In this document: one piece after another, positions 49,711-60,810 of the stretch
How positions within the stretch are numbered: the first letter of the stretch is position 1
How the letters are laid out: every line of letters begins with the position of its first letter
Source: Clarkia xantiana subsp. parviflora
Taxonomy: Eukaryota > Streptophyta > Magnoliopsida > Myrtales > Onagraceae
Reading direction: 5' to 3'
Assembly (NCBI GenBank): GCA_036873135.1
Contig: JAPTYO010000005.1
Span: forward strand, 12,936,166-13,000,165
DNA: 64,000 nt
Position numbers and translations under genes: made by a program
The notes under the pieces: model-generated
Seen by the model: the letters and a program-made list of their open reading frames with translations, nothing else
What the model was told of the DNA's origin: nothing
Databases searched by the model: none

Positions 49711-52700
49711 TAGATACTGTCGCCCCGCCAGGGCTAGGCATTCCGACCATCAAGGAGTACGATGGTGAAGGAGACCCGGTCCGCCATGTTCAGAGGCATG
49801 TCCAGGCCTGTATGGGTAGGACCTCGAATGATGACCTCGTGTGTTCACTGTTCCCGATCACTCTGGGAGAAAGGGCCATGACTTGGTTTTTCAGCCTACC
49901 GCCGGGAAGCATTACGTGCTGGGCCGATATGCACGATCGCTTCATCAAGCAATATCAAGGCCGTAGGCGTCTCCTAAAGAGCGTGAGGTCTTTGACCCAG
50001 GTGGTGAAGAGATCCGATGAATCGTTGGCGTACTACTACCAACGGTTCACTGCAAGTGCCGCGAAGATCGATGAGGAAATATCGGAGGGAGAGACCATCC
50101 GCACTTTCCTTTCGGAAACTAACTGCTCCGTATGGTTCCGACCTGATGCACAGTGTGGCCGCGAAGGCTGTGTGGAGTATGGAGGCCCTGCAAGCGAGGG
50201 TGAAACAGCAAATCGACGTCCAGGAGTCGAAGATTGCCGCCGGAGAGCTTGATCCTCCGAAGTTGGGAAGAGGAAAGACATCGTCCAAGCTCTCGGATGA
50301 TCGTAAAGGGAGCGACAAATCGGAGGGAAATAGGAGTCGTGGTCGCCCCGAGAGAAGGGAGGACAAGCGTCCTCCGAGGAAGGATAATCGCGAGGGTCGT
50401 AGCATTCCCATCAATAGCTCGATGACCTCTGTGCTAGCTGTGATGGATCGGCAGGGTCTCGCCCGATACCCCCCGAGGAAAGAAGGTGAGTTCTTGGGAG
50501 GCCGCTCTGATCGTTACTGTCGGTACCATCGAGCCAATGGTCACGACATAGATAACTGTCGAGAGCTAAAGAAGGAGATAGAGAAGCTGATCCAGAAAGG
50601 GAAGCTTAAGGAGTTCGTCGGAAGGGGAAGGTGCCGATCCCGTTCCAAGACTCGGTCACGGTCCCGTTCCAGGTCCCGTGATCGATCTCCAAAGAAGAAG
50701 AAGGTTGAGCTGGAAGCCTCTGGTTCTGGTGCCCGTAAGGAGAGACGGGGGACCATTAACGTCATTCACGGAGGAATGGCAGCAGAAGGTGACACCTCCG
50801 CTTCTCGGGAGAATTACGCTTCCTGCATCTCTGCTGCTGTGGTGTTAGGAAAGAGGTCCCGGTCGTGGACTATAAAGGAAGAAAGGGTGATTTCTTTCTC
50901 AGCGGAGGATTTGATAGGCGTGGAGAGCCCCCACGATGACGCCTTGGTCGTGACCCTGGATGTGGACGGGTTCGAGATGAAGCGGATCCTAATAGACGGA
51001 GGGAGCTCCTCCGACATTCTTTTCATGGACGCTCTAGAGGCCATGGGAAAGACGAAGAAGGACCTGACGCAGGTGAACTTCCCGATGGTGGGATTCTCTG
51101 GATCAACTTCCTATCAGTTGGGAATGATTACCTTACCGGTGGAGTTTGGTAGTGGCTGGAAGATGGAACGGCGGAATGTGGATTTCGTCGTGGTAGAATC
51201 GGCGGGAACGTATAACGCCATTATCGGGAGGACCACCATCAACCCTCTCATGGCAGTTGCTTCGACTGTCCACCAGAAGATGAAGTTCCCGACTGACCAT
51301 GGGGTCGGAGAGGTCAAGAGTGACCAAGTGGCGTCGCGAAAGTGTTATGTCAATGCCACCCAAAGAAGAAGGAGGGAAGCCATGGCTGTCCTGCAGACTG
51401 ATGCCGATCCTTGAGAGGAATTTGGACATCCCGCCCCCATGGAGGATCTGAAAGAGGTTGAGATTGATGGACCTCGAAGGAAGGTGAAGATCGGGTCTGC
51501 TTTGTCGGAGGAAAGAGCCCGAGAGTTGATCGAGCTCCTGAAGGAGTTCAAGGAGCTGTTCGCCTGGTCCCCGAGCGATATGCCAGGAATCAGCCTCGAC
51601 GTGATAGTACATGAGCTGAAGATTGATCTCGCGATCAAGCCTATCGCGCAGAGAAGGCGTCCGATGGGTGCGGATAAGAGGGTCGCGATCCAGCAGGAGG
51701 TGGGCAGACTGCTCGACGCTGGATTCATCAAGGAGCTCTGATTCCAGACTTGGTTCGCTAACCCAGTCCTGGTGCGAAAGAGTAATGGGAAGTGGCGGAT
51801 GTGTGTCGATTTCCGTGACTTGAACAAGGCTTGCCCGAAGGATTGCTATCCGCTCCCAAGGATTGACCAGTTGGTGGATGCCACATCGGGACACGAGCTG
51901 CTGAGCTTCATGGATGACTATTCTGGTTACAACCAGATCAAGATGGCGAAGGAGGATGCCCCCATACAGCCTTCTATGCCGATAGTGACGTCTATCACTA
52001 CGACGTAATGCCCTTCGGATTGATCAATGCTGGAGCAACTTACCAGAGGATGGTGAACAAGTTGTTCGGGGACATGCTGGGAAAGACTATGGAGGCATAT
52101 GTGGATGACATGCTGGTGAAGTCCCGACAGGCAGGAGATCATGTCCAAAACTTGGCGGCGGCATTTGAGCGGATGAAGTTTCATCAGGTTCGGTTGAACC
52201 CAGACAAGTGCGCTTTCGGGGTGAACTCGGGGAAATTCCTAGGGTTCATGGTGAGCCAGAGAGGAATCGAGGTGAACCCCGAGAAACTGCGAGCAATCGA
52301 GGAGATGCAGTCCCCGAAGACTCATCGGGAGGTTCAAGTGTTGAATGGCCGATTGGCCGTGATGAATCGATTTCTATCCAAGGCGAGCGACAGAGCCATG
52401 CCATTTTTTGATGTGCTAAGGGCCCACAAGAAGTTTGAATGGTCCGACAAGTGCGAGGAGGCATTCCAGGCACTGAAGCAGCACCTCCGTACCCTCCCGC
52501 CGTTGGCGAAACCGGTTCCAGGCGAGCCGCTTTATCTCTATTTGGCTGTTTCTGAAGTTGCTGCTAGTTCTGTTTTGATTAAGATTGTCAAGGGCAACCA
52601 AGTGCCTGTCTATTATGTAAGCAAGGCATTTGCCAAATCAGAAATGAATTATCCCGCTATTGAGAAGTATCTCTTCGCGTTGATTATTGCCGCTCGAAAG

Positions 52701-54682
52701 CTACGGCCTTACTTCCATGCCCACGAAGTTACGGTACTAACAAATCAGCCCTTGAAGCACTTTTTGAACCGACCGGAGGCGTCGGGGAGATTGGTGAAAT
52801 GGGCCATCGAGCTTACGGAGTTTCGTATCCATTTTGCTCCGAGAACCGCTATTAAGGGCCAGGCATTGGCGGATTTTATAGCTGAGTCTACAGCACCCGA
52901 TCTAAAAGAAGCGGGCCCTGTAGAGGGGGCAACCATGGAAGTCCCGACAGCAGAACAGCCAGAACAGCCAAATGAAGAGAACACTTGGGATCAGGGGCAG
53001 GATTCGTATTGATACCGCCCGGTGGAGGCGAGCCCTTGCGATATGCCTTGGCCTTGACGTTTAGGGCCACCAACAATGAAGCGGAGTATGAGGCTCTCAT
53101 CACGGGCCTTAAAATTGCCAAGGGTACGGGAGTCGATCATTTAAAAGTAAAGTGTGATGCCAGCTTGATCGTGAATCAAGTCCAGGGGAACTATGAAGCC
53201 AAGAGCCCGACAATGAGGAAGTATTTGCACGAGGTGCAGACTTTGAAGGGAAGCTTCAAAAGCTTCGACATCGAGGCAATCCCGAGGGAAGAAAATGCGG
53301 AGGCAGATGCCTTAAGCAAGTTTGCTTTGGGAGTGGCCCCCGAGGAGAATCAGAAGGTGCACTTTCTGGAGAGAGTGATTATCTCAACCATCGATCCGAC
53401 GGAGGTTTGCGCTATTGAAACAGGATCGGAGGAAGAAGAGAAACCCACCTGGATGACCCCGATGGTCACATACCTGACTGCGGGGGCACTCCCCGATGAT
53501 GAAGTGGCAGCTATCAGGTTGCGTCGAATCGCGAACGACTAGGTGATGGTGGACAACCATTTATACAAGAGGGGGCATGTAAAGCCTTTTCTGAAATGTG
53601 TGGCGGAGCCTGATACAAATCGGATCCTGAGAGAGCTACATGAGGGAGTCGCGGCCTGTCACGAAGGGGCCCGATCCATCGTGAGGAAGGCGTTGAATCT
53701 AGGCTATTATTGTCCTTCGATGAACAAGGAAGCGACAGCGATGGTCCAATCCTGTGACGCATGCCAGAGGTACGCTCCGAATATCGTGGCTCCCGCCGCG
53801 GACTTGATGTCCATCCGGAGTGCTTGGCCCTTCGCGCAGTGGGGCATTGACTTGGTGGGACCTCTTCCGCAAGCGAAAGGTCAGTGCAAGTATTTACTCG
53901 TGGCCATCGATTACTTCTCGAAGTGGATAGAGGCTAAGGCGTTGGCCAAGACGACGGGGCAGCAGATCCTCAAGTTCCTTCAAACTCAGATCATATCCCG
54001 GTATGGGGTCCCTCGAGTGTTGATCAGCGATAATGGCCCTCCGTTCAATGGGGCTCAGTTGAAAGAGTACCTGGAGGAATTGAATATTGAGCATCGGACA
54101 GCTTCCGTCCACCATGCTCAGACTAATGGCCAAGTCGAATCAGCCAACAAGATCGTGATGGATGGCTTGAAGAAGAGAGTCTACGCCTTGCAAGGTCATT
54201 GGCTGGATGAGCTTGAAAATGTGCTGTGGGCTGTTAGAACAACACCTAAGCAGTCGACAGGGGAGACTCCGTTTGGCCTTGTCTATGGCACGGAGGCAGT
54301 TGCCCCCGTAGAGATAGCGGTGGCGTCCCATCGCAGGAGGTATTATGAACCTCTAACGAACGAGGAACTGAGACGTCTAGACTTAGACTTGCTCGAGGAG
54401 AAAAGGTGGAAGACTGACGAAGTTCAGGCTCGGATGCGTCTGGCAACAGCCCGATATTATAATCGGCGTGTCAAGTCCCGACAATTCTTCGTTGGAGAAC
54501 TTGTCTGGCGGAGGAACGAGTTCGTTCATCAGGATCGGATCAACAAGCTATCGCCGAAATGGGAGGGACCTTACAAGATCGTAGGGATGCCAGCCCCGAA
54601 TGCGTACAAGCTAGAAGACCTTGATGGCAAGACTTTGAAACACTCCTTCAGTGGCGAACACTTCAAGAAGTATCATGTTTGA
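49711..54682 (+). pseudogene. E2 gag (rest), protease, RT, RNase H, integrase, broken
   Basis: It continues the E2 gag directly after the E3 insertion (LLDTVAPPGLGIP). Capsid runs to about 50110, where a 1-nt change shifts frame. The knuckle is at about 50513-50560, an Arg-Ser tract at about 50630-50690, protease DGGSS at about 50993-51012, and RT YVDD at about 52099. Stops are TGA 51412, TGA 51739 and TAG 53538-53540. A 1-nt deletion in a C run near 51960 shifts frame within RT. About 34 nt are lost near 52988, removing the YTDGS start of the second RNase H including its catalytic Asp. Integrase from 53541 to the stop at 54682 is open, with its His/Cys site, D/D/E and GPY/F all present. Confidence 0.9.
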
Positions 54683-54799
54683 TATTAAGTCGCCGCGAAT
54701 GGCGCAAATTGTCTATCGATAAAGATCCGATGTAAGCCAGCTTTGAGTTGTTAATGAATGAAAGTTGCTTTCGATCAAATTGCTTTTAGATTTATTCTA

Positions 54800-55500
54800 A
54801 CTGTTAGTAAGACGTCCCGAAGGACGCGACAAAAGCCTTCCGAGGTACGATAAAAGCCTTACGAGGTACGAGTAAGTCGCCTTTATGGCGCGACAAAAGC
54901 CTTCCGAGGTACGGTAAAAGCCTTACGAGGTACGAGTAAGTCGCCTTTATGGTGCGACAAAAAGCCTCTCGAGGTACGGACAAAAGCCCTACGGGGTATG
55001 AGTAAGTCGTCTTTATGATGCAACCAAAAGCCTAGGTACGAAAAAGCCCTAACGGGTCCGCGTAAGTCGTCTATATGATGCGGCAAAAAGCCTTAAAGGG
55101 TATGAAAAAGCCCTAACGGGTCCGCGTAAGTCGTCTATATGATGCGGCAAAAAGCCTTAAAGGGTACGAAAAAGCCCTAACGGGTCCGCGTAAGTCGTCT
55201 ATATGATGCGGCAAAAAGCCTTACAGGGTACGAAAAAGCCCTAACGGGTCCGCGTAAGTCGTCTATATGATGCGGCAAAAAGCCTTAAAGGGTACGAAAA
55301 AGCCCTAACGGGTCCGCGTAAGTCGTCTATATGATGCGGCAAAAAGCCTCAACGGGTGCGATTAAGTCGTCGGGAATGACGCGATAAAAGCCCTGAAGGG
55401 TACGATTAAGTCGTCGGGAATGACGCGATAAAAGCCCTGAAGGGTACGATTAAGTCGTCTAGATTGACGCGGTAAAAGCCTTAAGGGGTGCGAAATAAAT
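54800..55500. repeat. E2 tandem array 1, 64-bp period
   Basis: Units contain AAAAAGCCTTAAAGGGTACG, AAAAAGCCCTAACGGGTCCG and CGTAAGTCGTCTATATGATG. AAAAAGCC repeats at 55085 and 55149. Flanking units are shorter and diverged. It lies after the integrase stop, like the arrays in E1 and E3, but uses a different unit built from a related AAGTCG(T/C)CT seed. Confidence 0.92.
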
Positions 55501-55544
55501 CATCTTAAGTGATGTACAAAATTGTCTTGAGAGACAGGGATGAG

Positions 55545-55745
55545 AAACCTTAAGTGGTAAAGTCCCGAGGAAAACGTCATGAAAAGACATATGAAATTAC
55601 ATTGAGTGACTTGGACGAGAAACCTTAAGTGGTGAAGTCCCGAATAGACGAGAAACCTTAAGTGGTGAAGTCCCGAATAAACGAGAAACCTTAAGTGGTG
55701 AAGTCCCGGGTAGACGAGAAACCTTAAATGGCAAAGTCTCTAGTA
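55545..55745. repeat. E2 tandem array 2, GAGAAACCTTAAGTGGTGAAGTC
   Basis: Four to five copies of a unit of about 34 bp, GAGAAACCTTAAGTGGTGAAGTCCCGAnTAnAC. It shares CTTAAGTGGTG with the E1 and E3 arrays. Confidence 0.85.
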
Positions 55746-55941
55746 AAGCATCGGAAGGATGTATGAAGTCATCTTAAGTGGTGCACTGGAACGTTTTAAG
55801 TAACGGATCTAAAGTCACTTTAAATAGCACAAACAATCATCGGGACCAAAACAGATAAAAGAAATTTCTCATATAAGGGCTCAAAGGCCTAAAGGTTCCG
55901 ATACAAAAAGAGGAGAATACAAGGACTCTAAAGATAAGCAG

Positions 55942-56349
55942 TCAGGCTTGGTCCTTACTGGCGGCATCAACGGGAGCTGGGTCCACAAAGTTGGTGGCAG
56001 AAGGCTCCACAGGGTCAGCCGTTGGAGGATTGACTATCGGGGTCATGGGATCGAGGAGTTTCCGACGAAGAAGTAACTCCTCTTCACTCTGAACTTGTGG
56101 TATGCATTTCCGGCCTTGAGCATCGGCTTCTCTGGTGGAAATGATACATCCTTCCCGGAGAGCTGCATCATAAGCAGTGCTGAAAATTTCGTTCAGAACA
56201 TAGTTGAAGTTGAAAGGCTTCCTTCCCTCGAAACCAGATCCACTGTCTGAAATCAGCCGTTGAAAGGGATGTTAGGTTTTTCCGGAAAATTACAATCAAA
56301 CTAAGCAAAGATGAAGGCGAACAATAGAGAAGAAAACCTTACCAGACAT
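55942..56349 (-). CDS. E2 mini antisense gene (internal deletion form, about 103 residues)
   Basis: Exon 1 is 56349-56343 (ATG TCT G, donor GTAAGG). Exon 2 starts at 56246 after TTTCAG and stays open to TGA 55944-55942. The product begins like the E1 and E3 proteins (EGRKPFNF, AYDAALREGC), then jumps through a short linker (EADAQGRKC, RRKLLDPMT) to the acidic C-terminal tail ending KDQA. The rest of the PF04195-like domain, the Pro/Ser region and the coiled coil are deleted, yet splice sites and reading frame are intact. Whether it is expressed is unknown. Confidence 0.6.
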
Positions 56350-56514
56350 TGTCGATGATTGCTTGGAGAAGATGAAAAAGGGTCGGAAGGATTGAAAGGC
56401 CTTGGATCACTTGAAGAGCAAAAGAAACTGGGGGAAGAAGCTTCGAATTCAAAAATGGCAGAACTTCCAGAAATTGAGACGGTGAAGAAGAAGTGAATAA
56501 TGCCAGGGTTTTAG

Positions 56515-56522
56515 CATTTATA
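56515..56522 (-). promoter_or_regulatory. TATA box of the E2 antisense gene
   Basis: The minus strand reads TATAAATG, followed by CTAAAACCCTGGCA. The TATA box and an AAACCCT word are separated by a few bases here, rather than fused as in E1, E3 and E4. It lies about 166 nt before the ATG at 56349. Confidence 0.5.
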
Positions 56523-56949
56523 AGCAAAGGGACAACTGGATGGATTCGATCTTGACCGTTGAAGACGAAACGATTCAATCTTGATCGTCAAAATTAGGGG
56601 GACGGTACGGAAGAGACGTTGGTGACGTAATGACTGCTTTTTCAGAAAGCAGCAGTCACGCCGATTTGAGCGTCGTTTCATAATCCCCAGCATTTAATGC
56701 TGCAGTAACCGAGGAGTCTCCTCGGATTTGGCAACTGCCCATAGAGTCCAGTGGGCCCAAGGAAGTCATGAGTGAGAAACTCTGTTGTTCGATAATTGTG
56801 CGCAAGGTAAAAGCCTCCGATTGAGATATCAAGAGGTCTGAAGACAAAAGCCTCCGATAGGCAATATCGGGAAGTATGGACATAAAAGCCTCCGACGGTG
56901 AGGTCGGGAGGTCTGGAACTGGAAGACACGACGGACTGCAAGTCCCCCA

Positions 56950-56964
56950 TGTCTTGGGGGCAAA
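56950..56964 (+). other. E2 polypurine tract
   Basis: TGTCTTGGGGGCAAA directly before the 3' LTR. Confidence 0.9.
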
Positions 56965-57680
56965 TGATGGGTTCCGATGTAATCGTTAGCCCCGTTAACA
57001 GTCATTAGACGGCGAGTAAGTCCATTGGGCCTCATAAAGGGCCGGGAAGACCCAAAAGCCCAGTACGAAGGGTTCCGACCCTAGCGGTCCCGATATATGA
57101 GCTGACTGCTCCCGACAAGAAGCCTCTGAGTAGGCCCCGATAATAAAGCCCCGCGGAGGCTGGACCTGTCTCGTGAGACGAAGGGTCCTGGGTGGTGACC
57201 TAGAATGAGATAACTCTGGAGTCCCCGACAAGAGTTGGGACTTGTTATCAGAGGATAAGGCCGAGAAACCCGCCTACTAGATAAGAGTAGTGGGAGACTG
57301 CTGAGATATAGATAACCTCCCCCGAGATACGCAGGGCGTGCCCGAGATACGCGGAGTATGGGCGAGATACGCGGAGCGTGGGGCGAGATACGCGGAATCC
57401 CGAACGAGATATACGGAATCATGGGTAAAACGGCCAGCCACGGTCACAGGTAACTGAGTAACTTCTCCTCCTATATAAAGGAGGAAGTTACCTCAGAAAA
57501 CACATCCTCTAATACGAACTTAGACTATTGCTTACCACCCCACTGATCACATACTCATTTAAGCATCGGAGAGGGATTTTGGGTCACCACCCAGGTCATC
57601 CCCTTTTGTAGGATTACGCGGAGCCCAGGAGTTTGAGCTTTCCGTCAAGAACGTAACGGAGCTTCGCCCGTGATCCAACA
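56965..57680 (+). repeat. E2 3' LTR
   Basis: 716 bp; one extra G near the start compared with the 5' LTR. TATATAAA at 57472-57479. U3 array at about 57313-57420. Confidence 0.95.
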
Positions 57681-57685
57681 TCACC

Positions 57686-58086
57686 TAGATTACAGATAAG
57701 ATCTACTAAATCTTAAAAATAATTAAATAACTGACAGATAAATTCCTACGGATAAATATCTACAGATAATTATCCCTAAATAATAGGAGATAAATACATA
57801 TAGATAATTATCTTACAAACAAATTACTGCAGATAAATACCATACAGATAATTTCTGTAGATAATTATATTACAGATAAATAACTCTTACATATAAATAT
57901 ATATTTTTATATATTTCGAATATATCTGAGATATTTTGAATATATCCGAGATATTTTAAAAATATATATTTATTTATTTACACTAAAATGCACACGAGCA
58001 TTTTCAACACTTCGTAACGTGACATATCTAAAAATGACACCTCACATATAATGACGTTACGTCCGGGTCAAAATCGAGTGTTTACA
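57686..58086 (-). repeat. Element C LTR, right copy, second part
   Basis: Resumes at TAGATTACAGATAAG, matching about 22069-22448. It has an extra copy of a 21-bp segment near 57920-57950 (ATATCTGAGATATTTTGAAT type), which explains 555 bp against 534 bp in the left copy. Ends GTGTTTACA. Confidence 0.85.
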
Positions 58087-58310
58087 GCGGACAAGCCGGC
58101 GGCGGCGAAGTATCCAACGCAATAGAGGTATATGCCATTCAAGCAAATTCGATGACAAGTTGGGGAAAACGGACAAGGCCAGAGGAAAATATGGTCATCC
58201 AATTTTCAGATGACTACTTGGATCTCGTTGTATTCTCGCATGATGACGCGTCGGTCGTGACAATTGCAATCGATAACTTTGATGTCACAAAATGCATATC
58301 AAAGACACAC
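58087..58310 (+). pseudogene. Tat protease-region remnant, probably E5
   Basis: A plus-strand frame reads IEVYAIQANSMTSWGKRTRP, then VIQFSDDYLDLVVFSHDDA, then VVTIAIDNFDVTK. These align in order with the E3 stretch preceding the DGGSS protease core. The catalytic DGGSS itself is gone; the similarity stops near 58300. It may be the continuation of E5 gag beyond the E6 and C insertions, but a zinc-knuckle segment would be missing between them. Confidence 0.6.
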
Positions 58311-58387
58311 CTTACCTGGGAATGACACAAGGTAAAGTAATATTCCGAGCCCTCCGGGAGCCAATCCCATGAACAGTCTCGACGCCC

Positions 58388-59057
58388 TGTTAGATATCTG
58401 TCCAATTCGGGTTCGTATTTACATTTCGGGCCTCTTAAAATATCCCAAAACCCGTAAAAAAAACCTTTCGCGGACACCCAAGTTTAAAACGGTCCGGGAT
58501 ACGCGCAATTCCCGGGCCTAAGGACTTCCGGATTGCCCTAAGGCGATCCGGACCAATCTGGATTGCCTAAGGCAATCCGGAAGGGTCCGGATTACCGTTT
58601 TTTCTCCGCGATCACCCCTATTATTTTTGCCGATTGCGAGAAGTCGGTGCACGCATAGTCCACCTTGGTGACGGTATACGTATTTCCACATACCGACATC
58701 AAGCCATTCAAAATTGAGCATGATCCTTAGGTTCCCTATAAATAGAGGCCTAGGTCTCTCATTTTAGAATTCCCTCACTTTTGGACTTGAAATGCTCTGA
58801 CTTCTCTCTAAGGCTTTCTCTCTCTAAAAGTGCTAACTTGAGCGTCGGAGTGGGCCCAACCAGCATCCCCCCCCCCCAACGCTGGTTACTACCCTTCGTG
58901 CAGGTCTCGAAGATCAAGAGTCCAAGGTTCAGGATCAGAGTCCCGCTCGGCGATTGTGTATTAAGGATAGCGGCGTTCCCGTCCTTATACATATATCTTG
59001 AGCCCGATCGTGAAGGAAAAAGTCCGAAACAACCCGAGTGGTAAAGCGAACCCAACA
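58388..59057 (+). repeat. E7 5' LTR (left boundary uncertain)
   Basis: The right end CCCAACA followed by a PBS is clear. TATAAATAG lies at 58737-58745, followed by GAGCGTCGG in the R/U5 region (compare GAGCATCGG in E1-E4). The start at TGTTAGATATC is my best guess because no partner LTR is in the window. It contains the palindrome GGATTGCCTAAGGCAATCC near 58560-58580 and several GGATTGCC copies. Confidence 0.55.
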
Positions 59058-59059
59058 TT

Positions 59060-59075
59060 TGGCGCCGCCAGTGTG
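59060..59075 (+). other. E7 primer binding site
   Basis: TGGCGCCGCCAGTGTG, two bases after the LTR. It shares the TGGCGCCG core with E1-E4 but has a different tail. Confidence 0.65.
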
Positions 59076-59108
59076 ATTCAAACAAAAAGCCATTCCGCAC
59101 CGCGAGCT

Positions 59109-60810
59109 ATGACTGGAAGACGACCAAAGAAGGCGGGTGCAGACAAGCCGAAGCCGACAAGAAACCAACCAGGACGTTCTCAAGTTCCAGATATAGGATC
59201 CACAGCCTCATCCATGCCAACAAGCAGCGTGCCTTCCGTACAGCATGGCCTTAAAGTCCAGAATACAACATACATTGCATCCTATCCGGAAAAGATGGCA
59301 AACGTGCATATGATCCACGGAGACTTTGACGCTGAAAGCGAGAATTCATACGAGCAACAAGTGTACGTGGCAAAGACAATGCACAAGACCGATCACACCA
59401 ACTTGGAGTATGTCGACATAAAGGATTCCGCCTTTGAAGATGTCATTGATTTTTCTTCAAAAGACAAGGAGCACGTTGCATACCACGACGCCTTGCCCAT
59501 AACCACGCAGAAGCCGACAAGAAGACAACTTGGATCCTCCCACATGCCTATTGCCACATTCAATGCTTTCTTCAGGCCAACAAGAAGTGCATCCTTCGCA
59601 TAGTACAACCAAGGAGTCCTACAATACAAAGGTGTCAACCCGCCACCACCTGTCACTCCTACCATGATGACCGCACTCGAAGAATTGCTTGCATTCCAAA
59701 ATATGTTAACGAACCAAGGATATGCCCTGCCATCACCACCTCTGCCTCCAATCAACGAACAAGTCGAGGCGACAGGAACAAAGTCTCGAGTCACAAGTCA
59801 TCAAGACACACCGCACCAAGGAATAGGGGGGCAATGCACGGAAGGTACCTTCCAGTACCAACAACCAAGGCAAGGAGCTGCACGCTCATACAATCTGTAC
59901 GTGATAGCACCACACCAAGAAGAGACATGGAAACAACCTCCAACCTCCCGCTCAAAAGTTCACAGGGAAGGTTCTTCCATAAGGACAAGCCAAGACGATG
60001 CTGACACCTGTCACAAGGATCGACGAAAAAAACTTGTTAATGACGATGACGTCCCAATCATGGGACTGACAACAAGAACCTTGAAGGCAATAATTGAAAA
60101 AGAGATAGACGTTTTCTGGGAAAAGAGACATCCGCAACAAAAGAGGTCATTCCAGTCAGACGTCCAAAGGCTCAAAAAGAACAATCTCGCCAAATGTGTT
60201 CTATTGAACACACCGCTGTCCGTCATCTTGAAAGAGATAAAGAATACCAAGCTGTGGAAAAAAGCCCTCCAATTTCCGTAAGAGCCCAGTGGGAAAAGAT
60301 GAAAGCAAATGGTGTGAAAATCACGAAGTGTATGGCCACGAGACGGAAAGCTGTGTTGGATTAAGGTTTCATGTAAATAGCTTAATCTTAAAAGGAGAAA
60401 TGAAGAAGTATATCGACCAAGGCAATAAGCATCGAAAGAAGTCTCATGTGAAGTCTTCAGGAAAAGGCAAAAGAAAAGAAAAAGCGAATGATAATCCACC
60501 TATCGCCAAGCGCCGGAAAAACAACGTCACTCATGGAACCAATTATGACGACTTATACAATCCTTGGAACACGAAGGTGGAGGAAGCAAATTTCAAACTC
60601 CCGGAAAACAAACTTCACCGTCCACTTGAGCCAACGAATGCCTTCTTTGGCAAGAACGTTGAAGAACGACGCAAGCACCGTAAAACTGGGGGGCATGACA
60701 TCAACATTTGTTCATCCCCAAAGGTGGAGATTGAAGAGCTCAACACGCTAGATGCACTGAGGAACTATGTGGCACATGGCAGAGTCAACTTGCCGACAAA
60801 TCACCTATGA
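59109..60810 (+). pseudogene. E7 gag-like region, rearranged, capsid core missing
   Basis: ATG 59109 (MTGRRPKK) opens a frame to 59603. Its basic N-terminus is followed by MIHGDFDAESENSYEQQVY and VIDFSSKDKEHVAYHDAL. These resemble the Tat protease-upstream region (E3 VIHGGFAAGGDTSSAREVY and VISFSSEDLIGVETPHDDAL), out of place this early in gag. Sequences flanking the insert (about 59148-59266 and 59509-59633) are diverged duplicates of each other. The next frame, about 59664-60281, has MMTALEELL and a Lys/Glu-rich end. The third, to 60810, carries the knuckle WCENHEVYGHETESC and a basic tail. The conserved capsid block with its WFF and CW motifs is absent. The reading frame is broken at 59601 and 60279. 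Confidence 0.6.

Larger units (their letters stand above)
37093..57680 (+). mobile_element. E2: Tat-lineage retrotransposon, carrying nested E3
   Basis: Plus-strand element with LTRs 37093-37807 and 56965-57680, a PBS and a PPT, and TSD TCACC at 37088-37092 and 57681-57685. Removal of E3 and its extra GCTGC leaves an element of about 9.4 kb. By eye the LTRs differ at about 18 positions plus one indel, the most of the four complete elements. Gag-pol is full-length in layout but broken by several lesions. The antisense gene is reduced to a short deletion form. Confidence 0.95.

Noticed and set aside
21915..58086. Element C as one simple LTR pair with target duplication
   Set aside because: Flanks CTAAA (21910-21914) and GCGGA (58087-58091) do not match, and no PBS is seen beside the right LTR, so pairing remains unproven.
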